From positions 46,686,851-46,750,850 of the forward strand of contig OZ038384.1 of NCBI GenBank assembly GCA_964036045.1: a DNA stretch of 64,000 bases, read 5' to 3'. The notes under the pieces are model-generated. The model was not told where the DNA came from, did not search any database, and saw nothing but the letters and a program-made list of their open reading frames with translations. The DNA comes from Eutreptiella sp. 'Long Island Sound 2002'. Taxonomy: Eukaryota > Euglenozoa > Euglenophyceae > Eutreptiales > Eutreptiaceae. A program made the translations under genes and the position numbers. The first letter of the stretch is position 1. The number at the start of each line of letters is the position of its first letter. Positions 10,932 to 22,680 of this stretch are shown here, in pieces.

Positions 10932-11398
10932 TTGTTCGCTGTCGGTCTTCACTAATTCTCACACAGATTGGCCAAGTGTTGCTACGCAAGGGACAGGGCG
11001 ACTGCAGGTTTTCTTGTGTTTTCACATACTTGTTTTTGATTTTAGTCACCGATTTTTTCATCGCCTCTGACCACCAATAATCGCCAAAATCACACTCAAT
11101 TGTTTCTTCCCTCTCACTGAAACAACTTCAATAAGCACCACTTATCTTTTCACTGAAACAACTTCAGTGATTTTATCCACACAAATTCAATTGCAGGTGC
11201 CCAAAACAGCATCACAGAAGCTTAGGCCTAAGCCTCTGGTTTTCTTTGAAAAGTGTCATTGACACCTTATGCCTGAAGTTCTTTCGTGTATTGCTGTAAA
11301 TAGCGGCCGTCCTTCGAGGAACCTCGCAGTTGAGCAGATTTGTGTAGTCTTGGGCGGGGGACCGCCATGCCTCAAAAAAAGCACTGGCAACACATACC
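10932..11398. other. 3' flank of the zinc-finger gene; no gene seen
   Basis: I see no supportable coding region. A short motif TCACTGAAACAACTTCA occurs twice (about 11,116 and 11,152). The segment separates the zinc-finger frame from a second small block of the minisatellite that precedes the gene. Confidence 0.4.
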
Positions 11399-11540
11399 CC
11401 AGCCACAATTTGCGGGGTGAATCGCAAACCCCGGCCCCAACACACGCACCACAGACGCCGGCCAGGAATGGCGGGGTACTGGCGGAATTGGCACAAACAC
11501 ACACACCCCAACACGCCAAGCAAGGATTTCCGTGGTGAAG
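11399..11540 (+). repeat. Small block of the 60-bp minisatellite family
   Basis: Three cores of the 8283-9215 family occur at about 11,400, 11,461 and 11,520, spaced 59-61 bp, with the same CA-rich interior and a final degenerate core (AAGGATTTCCGTGGTG). The same repeat therefore lies on both sides of the zinc-finger gene and in the same orientation. Confidence 0.75.
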
Positions 11541-11599
11541 AAAAAACAGGGCACTTGTACCGGAAAGCGAACACATGTTCACGGTCGAGGGCTCGGTGC

Positions 11600-12467
11600 T
11601 GTCCCGTTCCCAGAGTGTGTGCCCTGGCAGTGTAGAAGTCCCAAAGGCTCGACTGCTCCCAGATGGAAGGATTTCAGAGATCTCTTCGACGGGTGGTCTG
11701 AAAGGACTGTGCGTTATGTCGACCAGTAGTCCAACGGTACTTCTGACTCGAACCAGAGCCGGCGGCATCGCTGACGTAAAACTGGCCAGTGCTCGAGTCC
11801 AATCGCCACCATGGGGTGTCAGCGATTGAGAACCTCCGAACAAAGATGACTGCGCTGACGTCGCCGTAATGGGGACCGAGGGCGTATGCATCAGTAATCT
11901 CGAAAGCTTCGGTGCGAGAAGCGGCTTGAAGTTGAGCGAGGTGTTGATGCACGTATCAAACCGCCTCTGCAGTCACAAGGCTAAACGCTGGGTCGACAAT
12001 GACAGCGTCTGAGGCATAATCTCGGCAGTGTACATTCCGTCGATGGGCAGCTTGGAAGCCGGTCTTAATCGGTGAGAGGAAATTTAAACATCGGCACATC
12101 GAAGTTGTGTTGATAAACGTTCAAATCTGACGGCATGATTGGGAGGTCAAGAGGATCCGGGTGAAACGGGTCGCTCGCGGCCGAACCGCAGGATCCGAAC
12201 TCCTCTCGTTCGTGGACATACTCATCTCCTCGATAAGGAACCTGCCGGTGCCAGTACTGCCCATGATTGTCATACCCACCTTCCCAGGGGGACATCAGCT
12301 ACTTCAAAGTTACCAGATGTCGGATAAGATGTGCACAATCTTCGAAAGGAAAAAGGCGGATACAGCTTTCGTCCGTCGGCGGTAGGCGTGCAACGTTTTG
12401 GACATCCCTTTCTAAGTCGTGGTAGTGGACTCGTCCAGTGTTCATATCGTAGGTCCTGAACAGCATA
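11600..12467 (-). pseudogene. Decayed minus-strand gene of unknown function
   Basis: On the minus strand a coding-like frame starts with ATG near 12,467 (MLFRTYDMNTGRVHYHDLER). It meets a stop at 12,299-12,301, continues in the same phase to 12,065 (YDNHGQYWHRQVPYRGDEY, DPLDLPIMPSDLNVYQHNF), shifts phase, and runs with one further stop (TGA near 11,958) to about 11,674 (DAYALGPHYGDVSAVIFVRRF, DTPWWRLDSSTGQFYVSD). The amino-acid composition is that of an ordinary globular protein. No family is recognised. Introns could explain some interruptions, but no convincing GT-AG pair was found. Confidence 0.4.
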
Positions 12468-12483
12468 ACCAAAACAATTGGCG

Positions 12484-12956
12484 ACCCAGGGGTGACCACC
12501 AACCCCACAGCGCACGGTCTTGCAAGCTGGCTTTGCGCGCTGTGGGGGCGGCACAGAGGCGCCCGGGGGGGGGAGGGGGGGGCGACTCCTGCCTCTGTCA
12601 GGGGTGTCCGGGGTCGGGCACTCTCCCTCCCCGAGCCGCCAGTCCTTGGAGCAGGCGGCCGGGGCCCGCTGTCTGTTTTCCTTGGGCGCGGGGGGTGCCG
12701 ATGTGTGGACCCGTCACCAACCAAACAGTGCACGCCCTTGCGAGCTGGCTTTGAGCGCTTTTGGGGGCGGCACAGAGGCGCCCGGCCGGGAGGGTGTCTC
12801 ATGCCTCCGTGAGGGGTGTTTGAGGTTGGGCACTTCCCCTCTTCCAACTGCCCATCCTTGGGGCAGGCAGCAGGGGCCCGCTGCCCGTTTTCTGTGGGCA
12901 CGGGGAACCGGACGTGGGGACCAGTCACCAACCCCACAGCGCACGCTCTTGCGTCA
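12484..12956 (-). repeat. 209-bp satellite family, two copies in minus orientation
   Basis: Landmarks of the main array at 23-26.5 kb appear here as their reverse complement: GAGCTGGCTTTG, GGGGCGGCACAGAGGCGCC, GGGTGTCCGGGGTCGGGCAC, GGGGCAGGC, and ACCAACC-CACAGCGCACG. Two units are spaced about 218 bp (landmarks at 12,525 and 12,743). The overlapping long open frames on both strands follow from the GC-rich repeat. Confidence 0.85.
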
Positions 12957-13063
12957 CAAAATCTGAGTGTCTTTTCTTCTTCTTCGACTTTTCACGGTCT
13001 GTAATGCAGGGACCTGGGCACGTCCAGAAAAACTGCAGCCGCTGATCGCAATCCTACAGTCAC

Positions 13064-14154
13064 GTGACCAAATCCTCCAGACGCCAGTGCAGAGTACCGC
13101 AAACGCCAGATGGTCCAGCTTCAAGATGCTGCCGCTGTACAACCTTCTGTAGGCTGCCAAATATTACAGCAAGCAATACAGCAGCTCCAACTGTGTCTTC
13201 GGCAACAACAAACCACAGCCAAGCTTCTGGAGAAACTATCGTGTTTTCCTACACTGCCTGCACAACAACTACAACAGCAGTCAGTACCTACGCCTTATCA
13301 TGCTACCAATTCTGCTACCTTTCCAGTGTGCAATGACCAGCACACAAGGTGCCTGAATGACTACGGCAAGACTTCCAAGGAGAACAGTACAGTCAAACTC
13401 TGCCCGCCGCCGCTGCCGAAGGGAACCAGCTTACCGAGAGCAGACCAGCTCCGCGAGTAAAAGTCTGCGACGTTCCTCCTGCCAAAACATCCGAGGTTAT
13501 TCATGCCGCGGCGCCAACAACCAGGTACAAAAACAACAACGCCTCTGAAGGCTTCACAAAAGTACCTTCCAGTAGAACACAGCGCGCCCATGTTATGGAA
13601 TCTACCTTCGCCTCACCCAATCTTTTCTCTGTCTTAGGGCACAAGCAGCAAAGCCCACAGCGTCATGTTCACGAGTGAACAAAGAGGTGAAAGAGAGGAC
13701 AGATAATGAGCAAACCATAAAGTTGCAAGTTCAAGCATCAAGGCGAACCAAACACGAACGAAGTCTGGGCAGCAGAAAAGGAGCACCAAACTGTAGAACA
13801 AGCCCGCCGCAAGGCCCCGAAGTTGGACAGTACCAAACAGCAAGTCCTCCGATGAATGTCTGGAAAGTACAGCAACCGGCACCAAGTACTGTCCTGTCTT
13901 TGCACACTCAAAGAGCACAGGACCCAGTGCCGCCAACCAAGCGTGGAGAATCTCCGTTTCACGACACCAGGAGCTTTTGTTCACGCGCGTTGCTAACAAG
14001 CGTGCAGTCGTCAGATTCAGACAGCGCTCCGTACGGCAAACACTGGGAAGCTGAGAGCACGCCGCCATCGTTGACACGCCACGAAAAAAAGCTCAGATCC
14101 TTCGACCAGACTACGGTGTGCTCATGGTACATACAAGACCTACAGATAGACTAG
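13064..14154 (+). pseudogene. Broken Gln/Ser/Thr-rich reading frame
   Basis: Three plus-strand frames follow one another: 13,110-13,460 (a helical, Gln-rich start, QILQQAIQQLQLCLRQQQ), about 13,457-13,677 (ends ASPNLFSVLGHKQQSPQR), and 13,675-14,154 (basic then acidic Ser-rich, SSDSDSAPYGKHWE). Each starts where the last stops, in a different phase, as expected for one gene broken by shifts. The ASPNLFSVL stretch resembles DSPNIFCVL on the minus strand near 7440. The Ser/acidic composition recalls the zinc-finger loci, but no Cys/His motif is present. Confidence 0.35.
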
Positions 14155-15335
14155 GAGTGGCATAACTCATATATTCTGAGTACAGAACTCAAAGCGCAGC
14201 ACCTCGTCCCACCTGCTGGCAGACTAACTCAAAAGGAAGTAAGGACTATACCCTATGTTGTTAGTGAATGCCAATTTTCGATTCAAAACCAGCTTATGAT
14301 CCGTTGCAGCGGCGCCCATAACGCCTTCCAAAGGCTGCACCAATAGCTGATTTCTGTGCCTTCTATCATGTAAATGTAAGCAGATCCAGACTCTTATTTA
14401 CAGGTCCAAATTCTCGCTGAGCTACCAACTTCAAGTTTTGGCAAAAAAGTGTTATAATATGTCTTCCTTGGGTATGCGAACACCTACCCTTGCCTCAGCT
14501 TTTCTCTTCTCAGCTATAATATGCTGAACGTTGATCAACCACTTTCAGAACTCTACCTCCCACTGAAGCAAACACACTCTGCTCTCACAAAACACATTCA
14601 GAACAAGACACTCCATCAGGGCAACACAACCCAAAGCTCTAAGTCAACACCCCCTACACACACTCGTAAACTAATGCTACCCACCATCACAGCTCACAAC
14701 ACAGACACTCACTTAATTGTCTGTGCATGCTCAAAAATATTTCAAACCAGTTTCTATGCTGCGTCTTCGTTTTCAATTAACATTCCAACAAGTACACTTT
14801 CCGCTGCTTGGTCACTCAACACGAGTTGGTTATATATACTTTCTAAATCATATATATCAGTTTGCCTTGGGCGTTCTGCGCTGTTTGGAGGCCACTTGTT
14901 GTTTTTCCCCTATCGGTAAACTGCAGGATGTTTTCAAAAGCAGGGTGTGGTCGGCTGCAGACATAAAAAAGCATGACAAGAAATTTCTTTTATTTTTCTA
15001 GCCATCCAATCATCGATCCAATGCTACAGTTTTCAACTACTAACAATTCCTGTTTTGTCAGGAAGTCCTGGGCCACCCTTGTGTTCCAGTGGCCTAAAGA
15101 AAGCCTGTCAGCCCCACATTTTGCCCTCCATCACCTATCCTTTCTGCATTTTACACACACCAACACCCACGGAAAGGTCACCAAAGCCCATCAGCTACTT
15201 CAGGTTCCTCACGGTGACTGGTTGGCACCTTTGATGCCTCGAAATGCCCCTCCAGGTTGAAAAGCTGTGTGATACTGTATCCATAGTGTTCCAGACTACA
15301 GATCTCGCGCTGATAAATTTGTGACCTCTTAAAAG
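14155..15335. other. No supportable gene
   Basis: Moderately AT-rich single-copy DNA. Plus-strand frames of 90-130 residues (14,521-14,919; 14,717-15,001; 14,973-15,260) overlap each other in different phases and show no domain, so I do not call them. No repeat or terminus is visible. Confidence 0.4.
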
Positions 15336-16215
15336 CGCACGCTCTTGAGAGCTGGCTTTGCGCCCTGTGGGGGGTGGCACAGATGCGCCGGGGGGGGGGG
15401 GGGGGGGGCTCGTGCCTCGGTGAGGGGTGTCCGGGGTCGGGCACTCTCCATCCGCCAGCTGCTAGTCTTTAGGGCAGGCGGCCGCCCGCTGCCCGTTTTC
15501 CCTGGGCGCGGGGGCTGCGGGCATGCAGACCAGTCACCAACCCCACAGCGCACACTCTTGCAAGCTGACTTTGCCTCCTGTAGGGGCGGCACAGAGGCGC
15601 CCTGGGGGAGGGGGCGGGCGCCTTGTGCCTCCCTGAGGGGTGTCCGGGGTCGAGCACTCTCCCTGTCCCAAGCGCTGTCCTTGGGGCAGGCGGGCGGCGG
15701 CCCCTGCCCGTTTTCTGTGGGTGCGGGGGGTACGGGCCTGGGGACACATCACTAGCTCCTCAGCGCACGCTGTAGCAAGCTGGCTTTGGGCGCTGTGGGG
15801 GCAGCACAGAGGTGCCCGGGGGGGGGGGGGGGCGGGCGCCTTGTGCCTCCCTGAGGGGTGTCCGGGGTCGAGCAATCCCCCTCTCCCAAGCGCTGTCCTT
15901 GGGGCAGGCGGGCGGCGGCCGCTGCCCGTTTTCTGTGGGTGCGGGGGGTACGGGCCTGGGGACACATCACTAGCTCCTCAGCGCACGCTATAGCAAGCTG
16001 GCTTTGGGCGCTGTGGGGGCGGCACAGAGGTGCCCAGGGGGTGGGGAGGGGCGCCTCTTGCCTCGGTGAGGGGTGTCCGGGTTTGGGCACTCTCCCTCCC
16101 CCAACCGCCTGTCCTTGGGGCAGGCGGCCGGGGCCCGCTACCTGTTGGCCGTGGGCGCGGGGGATCTGCGCTCGGGGACCCGTCACCATCCCAACAGCGC
16201 ACGCTCTTGTGAACA
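15336..16215 (-). repeat. 209-bp satellite family, about four copies in minus orientation
   Basis: Units begin at landmarks 15,351, 15,564, 15,779 and 15,998 (spacing 213-219 bp). They have the same internal order as 12,484-12,956 and the reverse complement of 23,014-26,477. Runs of 10-18 G occur at the same place in each unit (near 15,390, 15,820 and 16,038). The two middle units are very similar to each other, suggesting recent local duplication. Confidence 0.85.
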
Positions 16216-18395
16216 TGACAGAACATCGCGCCCGAGCGCTCGAACAAACATGAGCACTCCAACAAAAGCGCTCACGCGCTCGAAAGTTCAAGAGCGCTTT
16301 AGATCACAAAAACCAAGCACAACATGAACAAACTCGCTTATTGGGCCAAAACGTCAACCAAATTTATCAGAATTGAACCAAAAAAGCCTACAAAACAACA
16401 CCGAACACATCAACATAACAAAACTTGTAGCCCAAACAAATTTCGGCTTTCAAATCCCAAGCTATAACCATGACCAACCAAAACAAGAACCTAAACAACC
16501 AAAAACAAATACATTCAACACACACATGAGTGTCCAAGCAACACTCACCACTACTCAATTGCACACAAACACCATCAACACACATTGACACAAGACAACT
16601 TGATTCCAGATTGATAAATTGATCAACAATTGGAAGTGACTGAGGGAAGGATGGGTTGATTTGATATTTGAGTGATGTAATAGAATGGAATGGAATGGAA
16701 TGAAATGGATGCAATCACACAAGTCAATTCATTGGTTAGATGGGGAGGTATTTACCAATACCATACCAATACCAAAAATTACCAAGACAGCAATCGAATG
16801 TAAAATCAACCACAAATGACATGCAAAAATTTAGAACAAACTTGTTTGAAAGAAAAATGAGTTAAAAATGGTTAGAACAACTATGACAATGGAAGATTGG
16901 TTAAGCACAAACAAAACGTGTCACAATGAGAGTCCTCGAAGGCGATAAAAAACTTGAAACGGAACTAGTCTACGCCAGACTCAACCCAAAAATTGATGGA
17001 AGTAAGAAAATTTAAACTAAAAATCAGAAATGCTCCCATGAGTGAGGATTCAACCTACAAGGCTACTATGTAAATACTGTGCAAGGTCAAGTGGGCACTT
17101 ATTGAAACCTTCAGCCAAGGGGGGTGGGCAACAAAGTAGCCTAAACGACTACCATGTAATAGACTTGCCATTGGGGAGGGCTCTAGCTCCAAGGCGTTAG
17201 TCTATCCTTGTTATGACCCAAGGTTACTCTCCCTACGGGCGAACCTTAGGCTTTTGGGGTACGTCTAATGACCCAATCCTACGAAAAACCAAGAGGCATT
17301 TTTCCAAAGGCCAATGCAAAGAGAAGCTACAATGACATCTAGCCCTACACCTCAAATGCTAGCCAAATCTCATACATGTACACACTCGGACGCGTGCAAG
17401 TGTACGAAGTTCAAAACATGTTCTTGTCCATCTTCAGGATCGTGAATGAGGCAATGCATTCCGCAGTACAGCATAAGTGCATCTTTATTCTCTGTGCCGG
17501 ACATGGTTGAATCTCTGCATGTATGTAGAGGAATCACCCGGCCTCGAGAGCTACATACCCAAACAGAAGGGCTGACCACATTTCCATGCTAAGAGACAAG
17601 CAATGTGAAAACAACATGATTCATGCATTTGGCCTATACTAATACTTATATCGAGTTCGGAACAGCTTGAATGCATAATACACAAGCAATCAACACTAGC
17701 CAACTGCAAAACAAACAAAAACAGAAAACGTGCACCTCCGAGCGCCGCCTTTGTGCCATGGGGTAGCCAATGGCATGTCAGTTGGACTTAGGAGTAGTGC
17801 AGATGCATGTGGACTCATTGTAGAATTTGGTAGGATGTTAAGTTTTAGAGTTTGAGTGTCTAGATTTGGAGTTGCGTTTTGCGTGCCGCACCTGTGTATG
17901 CTCGTGCGTGCTATCGCGATGTAATGCACTTTTGCTACGCTGCCTGTTATGTGCAACCCAGAACAGTGATTGTGTGACGTGTCATAGGAATTTAGTATCG
18001 ATTTGTGGGGTTTGACCCTGTTGAGATAGTATTACACACGGCCCTTAGGCGTCACAAAGGCGAGCAGTCCTTGGGCTGCTCGGGTGAGGTCTACCTGCCA
18101 GAATCAACTGCGCTTGTCCATTTTAGTCTTGTATCGATACATGGCGCTACGCTCGAGGGTGTTCCCCATGTTGGGGATACTCCCTGAATGGTTCTCGGTC
18201 TTTTTTTTGACCTGCCCATAGTCTAGAACTACAATGGCGGGGATTATCCGCGTGTTTACATTCTTTGTCGAGGCCAGCATCTCCTGGATCTGGCGCTCAA
18301 ACTCGTCGATCTGGTCTCATGGGGCAGGGTAGGGGCAACACCTCACCAGTGACCCTTCAAACTCGGGTTTTTAGTCTGAAGTCCATGTGGACCGA
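16216..18395. other. AT-richer stretch without a supportable gene
   Basis: Composition changes sharply at the end of the satellite. 16,683-16,702 is a short GGAAT tandem run, and 16,755-16,785 repeats ATACCA. Minus-strand frames of 60-108 residues occur, but none has domain features or a partner frame. Nothing else recognised. Confidence 0.4.
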
Positions 18396-18921
18396 TTTCT
18401 TACAAGACAGGGATGGGAACAATGCTCCAAAGCCCCTCTTGAAAAGTTTTGATGACCTTAGTCAGATGAGGGTTGAGATGCTGGCTCTCAAGGTTTTCAG
18501 AGAAGTCTTCGTCCCCATGGACGTTGCTCTTCTTTTTTTCTTGCTTGTTCGTCCGCCGCACTGTTTCAGGGGTCAGTTCATCCTCATCCCATCCCTGGGT
18601 ACCCTGTTGGGTATAGTTGAGTGATTACACCAGTGGTGTCGCAGGATTGGGGAGAGTCGTCCCTTCATCATCCCCCTCGGACCAAGCGGAGGTTTTCCTT
18701 GTCTTTTTGGGGAGGTCCAGGCGGATCCGTGGCTCAAAACCCTCAACTTTTGCCCAAAATATGTGTTGCAGGTTCCTGACGTCGTGTTCAGAGACGGGCA
18801 CATTAGTGGGTGAGGGTTTGGCGCCACAAACGTTACCTGTAGGGCCATCGTATGTCCACATAAAGAGTACAGTCTGGTCATGAGACCCAATACTGGCGGA
18901 CTCCACCTTTTCCATAAGCAA
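18396..18921 (-). pseudogene. Coding-like minus-strand remnant with one in-frame stop
   Basis: From 18,921 down to 18,628 the minus strand encodes 98 residues of ordinary composition (SHDQTVLFMWTYDGPTGNV, VSEHDVRNLQHIFWAKVEGF). A TAA follows, then the same phase continues to about 18,396 (WDEDELTPETVRRTNKQEKK, LESQHLNPHLTKVIKTFQEG). The continuity across a single stop suggests a recently broken gene of at least 170 residues. I do not recognise the family. The plus-strand frames here are taken as shadows. Confidence 0.4.
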
Positions 18922-19136
18922 CTGTGCTAGGAAGACACTAGGTATGTGTCAGTGTCAGCACCTCCAGGTTAACCGGTGGCAACGGAGGGCGTGCACACGT
19001 GCGGCGCGGGGATTGCCAATGTAAGAACAGAATTATATCTTAGAAGCGTGAACAACATACGGAATCAAACAAAAGCACAGTTGTCCTATAAACAGTCAGC
19101 AATTCCGGTTTTTTCCAACATATCAAGCATTACACA

Positions 19137-20813
19137 ATGCCAGAAATTGCCGAACACGAAATGTTGCAGATAGGCCACCTACTGAAACTACACTTCTGCC
19201 CGCCCGCTGGCCCACAGCGTTTCCCTTTTGCATGCCACAATGGTGAAACGTGCCTGTACCACCGGCATCAGCGATGTTGGTTCCAACACCAGACATAGCC
19301 TTCGTCAAGGTGCAGTACTGAGGTGATCACCGACAAAACTCCCGAAGCGGTACCAGAATTTGACTCTGTTGAACGACACAAGGTACCCCTGGGCCCTTGA
19401 ACATATACAAAGCGACCTGCACACAAGGCTGTTCCTGCTCTTTGCTGACCATTCAAAGTCATGCCGCCGCTCCGTGTCCAAGAGCAAGGAGAACAACGTC
19501 AACACAGGTAAGCGCCTGTATCTTGGCAGCTGAATCCAACAACCCCGCTAAGCACAAAACCACTGCTGTCCTTCACGAGTTCCACATAACTTACCTGGAA
19601 GCATATTTCAGCGATCTGCAATACGACCTGCCCGCATCAACATTGTCCCATTGGTCTCAAACAGCCTCTAATGACTCAGCTTTCCTTGCTGACCTACCGT
19701 GTTCTAACCATTGGGACACGCTGAAAGTAGAACAGGCACATTGTCAAAGACCGCCAGATCAAGCCAGTGACTCTGATCTTTCCCAGCAGTCTATCTGTGC
19801 CGAACAATAGGTAACGAAAACCAAGAAGCGCAATTAAAATGTATCGCCCCCACAAAAATCAGACGACGAGCAAATGCTCCACTTCCAATGTATCCGCTGT
19901 CAAAGACCATGGCAAATCACAGCAGACCAAGCCACGTGGTTCACAAATCATTCAATGCAAGTACCCAAGAGATGTAAACAATGCCGGAATTCTTTGCGTG
20001 AAGGAGGGAAAAAGAACACTCCAAAAGTAGCTACCGAGACAAGGATGACTCAGCATGCACGTCTGCCTGCGAAAGCCTGGAACCAGATATCACCGAATCT
20101 CGCCCCACCAAGCAACTGAACAATCCATCAAGCGGCTTCGGAAAATATTGCCGGAGAAACCCAAGTCTCGAGCAGTTGCAGTGACCAGAGCGCTGAGTAC
20201 AACCAACTGCTGCGAGGAGGGTTCTGGTTGAGCAGCAACTCCAGGTCCAAATACTCATTCATGTCGTCCACCACATCTCTGAAGAGGTTCGAGGGCTACT
20301 GGCACCAATCAGAAATCAATGCGGCCACGTACGATACAGCCCAGCAACAAGAACACCTTTTAGATCCGCCTGAATACCCCGAAGCGCCATCGCTAACTAT
20401 AACCAAGGCTGAGAACATTTCTAAGCCACTCAATGCACTGTTTCTCGATTTTCCTTATAATATTTTTTACCTTTACCCAACACACATCTCATGGCATGTC
20501 AAAGCTCGCCCTGACACAAACCAAGCAATGTGCGATATTGATTTGAAGCATCAAGCCATTCAGCTCTGTGAAACCAATCCATCGGAGTTCCCTGGATTTC
20601 CAGGATGTGATCCGCCTGACATTGAATCACCAATGCACGACTCAGGTTAGTTCTCACCTTCCAAGGTAACAGGCCACTCTGACAGGTGGGCACATCTGTT
20701 AAGTGATTCCGAGTCAGAGGAGGACTCAGAAAGTCAATTGCCCTCTCTGCAGTCCAGCAGCAGCTCTGAGGAAGCATCAGTCACTGACGCCAGTCCTTCC
20801 CGTGTGGCAACAC
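19137..20813 (+). pseudogene. Second CCCH plus zinc-ribbon locus, broken
   Basis: A short ATG frame at 19,137-19,298 encodes at 19,233-19,289 the pattern C-x5-C-x7-C-x3-H (CHNGETC, then CWFQH), closely resembling the CCCH finger at 9509-9559. A frame in another phase (about 19,520-19,810) follows. After two stops the same phase carries C-x2-C-x24-C-x2-C at 19,889-19,984 (CIRC, then RCKQCR). The Cys spacing equals that at 9872-9969, and the RCKQC end is identical. Further frames (20,228-20,650; 20,650-20,813) are Ser/Asp/Glu-rich like the first locus. Order and spacing show common descent; the stops show decay, unless unrecognised introns are present. Confidence 0.55.
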
Positions 20814-20908
20814 GTAAGTCAGAACCTTGGTATTACTGCCTGCCCGCGTGCGTGAGTTGCGTTGTGTTTCATCTTCTACTGACAAACATTTTCATTTTTG
20901 GTTCTCAG
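20814..20908 (+). other. Candidate GT-AG intron joining the acidic exon to the T-depleted island
   Basis: GTAAGT at 20,814 is a strong donor, and TTTTTGGTTCTCAG ending at 20,908 is a strong acceptor preceded by a T-rich tract. Removing the 95 bp would join the acidic Ser-rich frame to the long open frame of the following T-depleted segment without a stop. This is inference from splice consensus only. Confidence 0.5.
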
Positions 20909-22066
20909 AAAGTTTTCAAAGGAACGGAAAAACAGCAGGAATTTTTGGCAGAGGAAAAGAGGACAAAAGGAAAAACAAACACCAGCAGCGCAGACAACCG
21001 CACAGCACAGCCAGCCAGCACAACACCACAAGGCAGCACAGCACCGCAGGACACAGCACAGGGCGCAGGACACCACAGGACAGCGCACGGCACAGCAAGA
21101 TACCACGACACACCAGAGGAGCACCACCACAGCGCAGAACGCCCAGAGAGACACCACAACACACAGTGACACACCACAGCACGAGGCATCAACAACAGCG
21201 CAGACCAAACCGGCGCCGAACAAGACGACGCGCAGCGCAACACAGCACCGCGCACACAGGTAAAACACACAAACCAACACCACCAGCAAAGGAAAACGGA
21301 CCGCAGGGCGCCACAGCGCAGCACCACACGGCAAGAAAGTACCACAGAACACAGGACACAGCACAGGGAAGCGGGACACCACAACAAACCACAGCACACA
21401 GCAGGGCAGCAAGCCACGCGGCCAGACAGGAGCTGCGGCGCCAACAAACGCCAGCGGAAAACAACGGCAAGCATCCAGACCCAGCAGCGAACAGCCAGCA
21501 GCCACAGGCAACACCACGCAGCACCAGCCAGCGCGAACGAAACACCACGGCGCCACAGCAGCACACCGCACGAGAGGTGGCACACCAGAGCAACGCAGCA
21601 CCGCACCTTAGGACAGACCTCAACCACGTGCCACGACAGGGGACCAGGAGACGGCCTGAGGGGGCAGCAGTGCGGCGCAAGAACCAAGCCCAACACAGGC
21701 GCCCCACACAGCACCAGGCAAAACAAAAAACACACCACAACACCGCAACGCGACAGGCAACAACACACACAGAACGGGCACAACCAGGGAGCACCAAACG
21801 ACACAGCACAAGCACAAAGCGGCCCCCACCGGGGCACAACGCCCGCAGCAACACACACCAGCACACCCCACAGCCGAGGACAAACAAACCAGCCCGAGAA
21901 CCGCACAACCGGCACACCAGGGCAAGGAAAAAAAAAGGGCAGAAGCGGAAAAAGGAAAGAAAAAAAAACTGGAAAAAAACAAGGAACAAGAGGACGGCAA
22001 GGGAAAAAACAAGGGAGGGAAGTGGGAAGAAAAGGAAGGAAAAAAAAATAGGAGGGCCACGCGGAA
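20909..22066 (+). other. T-depleted island with artefactually open frames
   Basis: Plus-strand T is nearly absent while A, C and G remain, up to a purine-rich end (about 21,920-22,060). Since every stop codon contains T, all plus-strand frames are nearly open. The 575-residue frame (20,827-22,554) is rich in His, Thr, Gln, Arg and then Lys. Part of it (RTPRETPQHTVTHHSTRHQ) matches the minus strand near 50.8 kb (RTPKETAQHTATHRSTRHQ). The two islands are therefore related in reverse orientation. No domain is visible, and low complexity could explain much of the peptide. Confidence 0.6.
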
Positions 22067-22240
22067 GGACCACAGAGCGCCAAGGCTCACGGCACCCCGG
22101 GCCGGGAATTACCGAACGCAAGAGACAAGGGGGCGGAAGAAAAGAGGGGGGGGGGGGGCGTGGACCACAAGACGCTGGCGCCAAAGGCACCCCGGGCCGG
22201 AAAACGCGGAACGCGGGAGACAGCGGAGGCGCAACCAGAG
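22067..22240 (+). repeat. Short tandem duplication (~95-bp offset)
   Basis: A block with GGACCACA, GCGCCAA, GGCACCCCGGGCCGG, then AACGC-GAGACA, occurs at about 22,067-22,148 and again from about 22,162. The copies are separated by a run of 14 G. 22,241-22,680 beyond is GC-rich and holds nothing I recognise. Confidence 0.55.
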
Positions 22241-22680
22241 AGGGGAAAAAAAAAGAAGAAGAAAAAGCCCAACAACAACCACAGACAGGGCAACCCAAGC
22301 CCGGAGGGGGCCAAACAAACAAAGAGCCCACCAAGACGGGCCACAAGAAAGGTGAGGGGCACCAAAACGCGCCCGGGAGGCCGGCCCGCCCGACCCGGCC
22401 AAGAAGAGCACGCACACACACACACACGGGACCCGAGCGTGGTGTCCGCCGACCCGAAAGGGGAGGTGTCGGCTTCCACACGAAACAGCCCCGGTGCACC
22501 AGCCGAGTCCCCCGTCGAAAGACGGATTGTACCGGAAACCAGATGCGTCACTGACCGGGTCAACACACGCCAAACCACCGCAGCGCACGCAGCCCGAGAC
22601 CAAAGCCGCAGGGACACGCCAGGGACAACCCCACCGCGGGGCCCCGAACGGGTACAACGCGGAGCGCGCCCAGCGTTTTT

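Noticed and set aside
22067-22554. Lys/Arg/Gly-rich C-terminal domain of a nuclear protein
   Set aside because: The purine-rich DNA and the ~95-bp duplication generate the peptide; it lacks any conserved motif.
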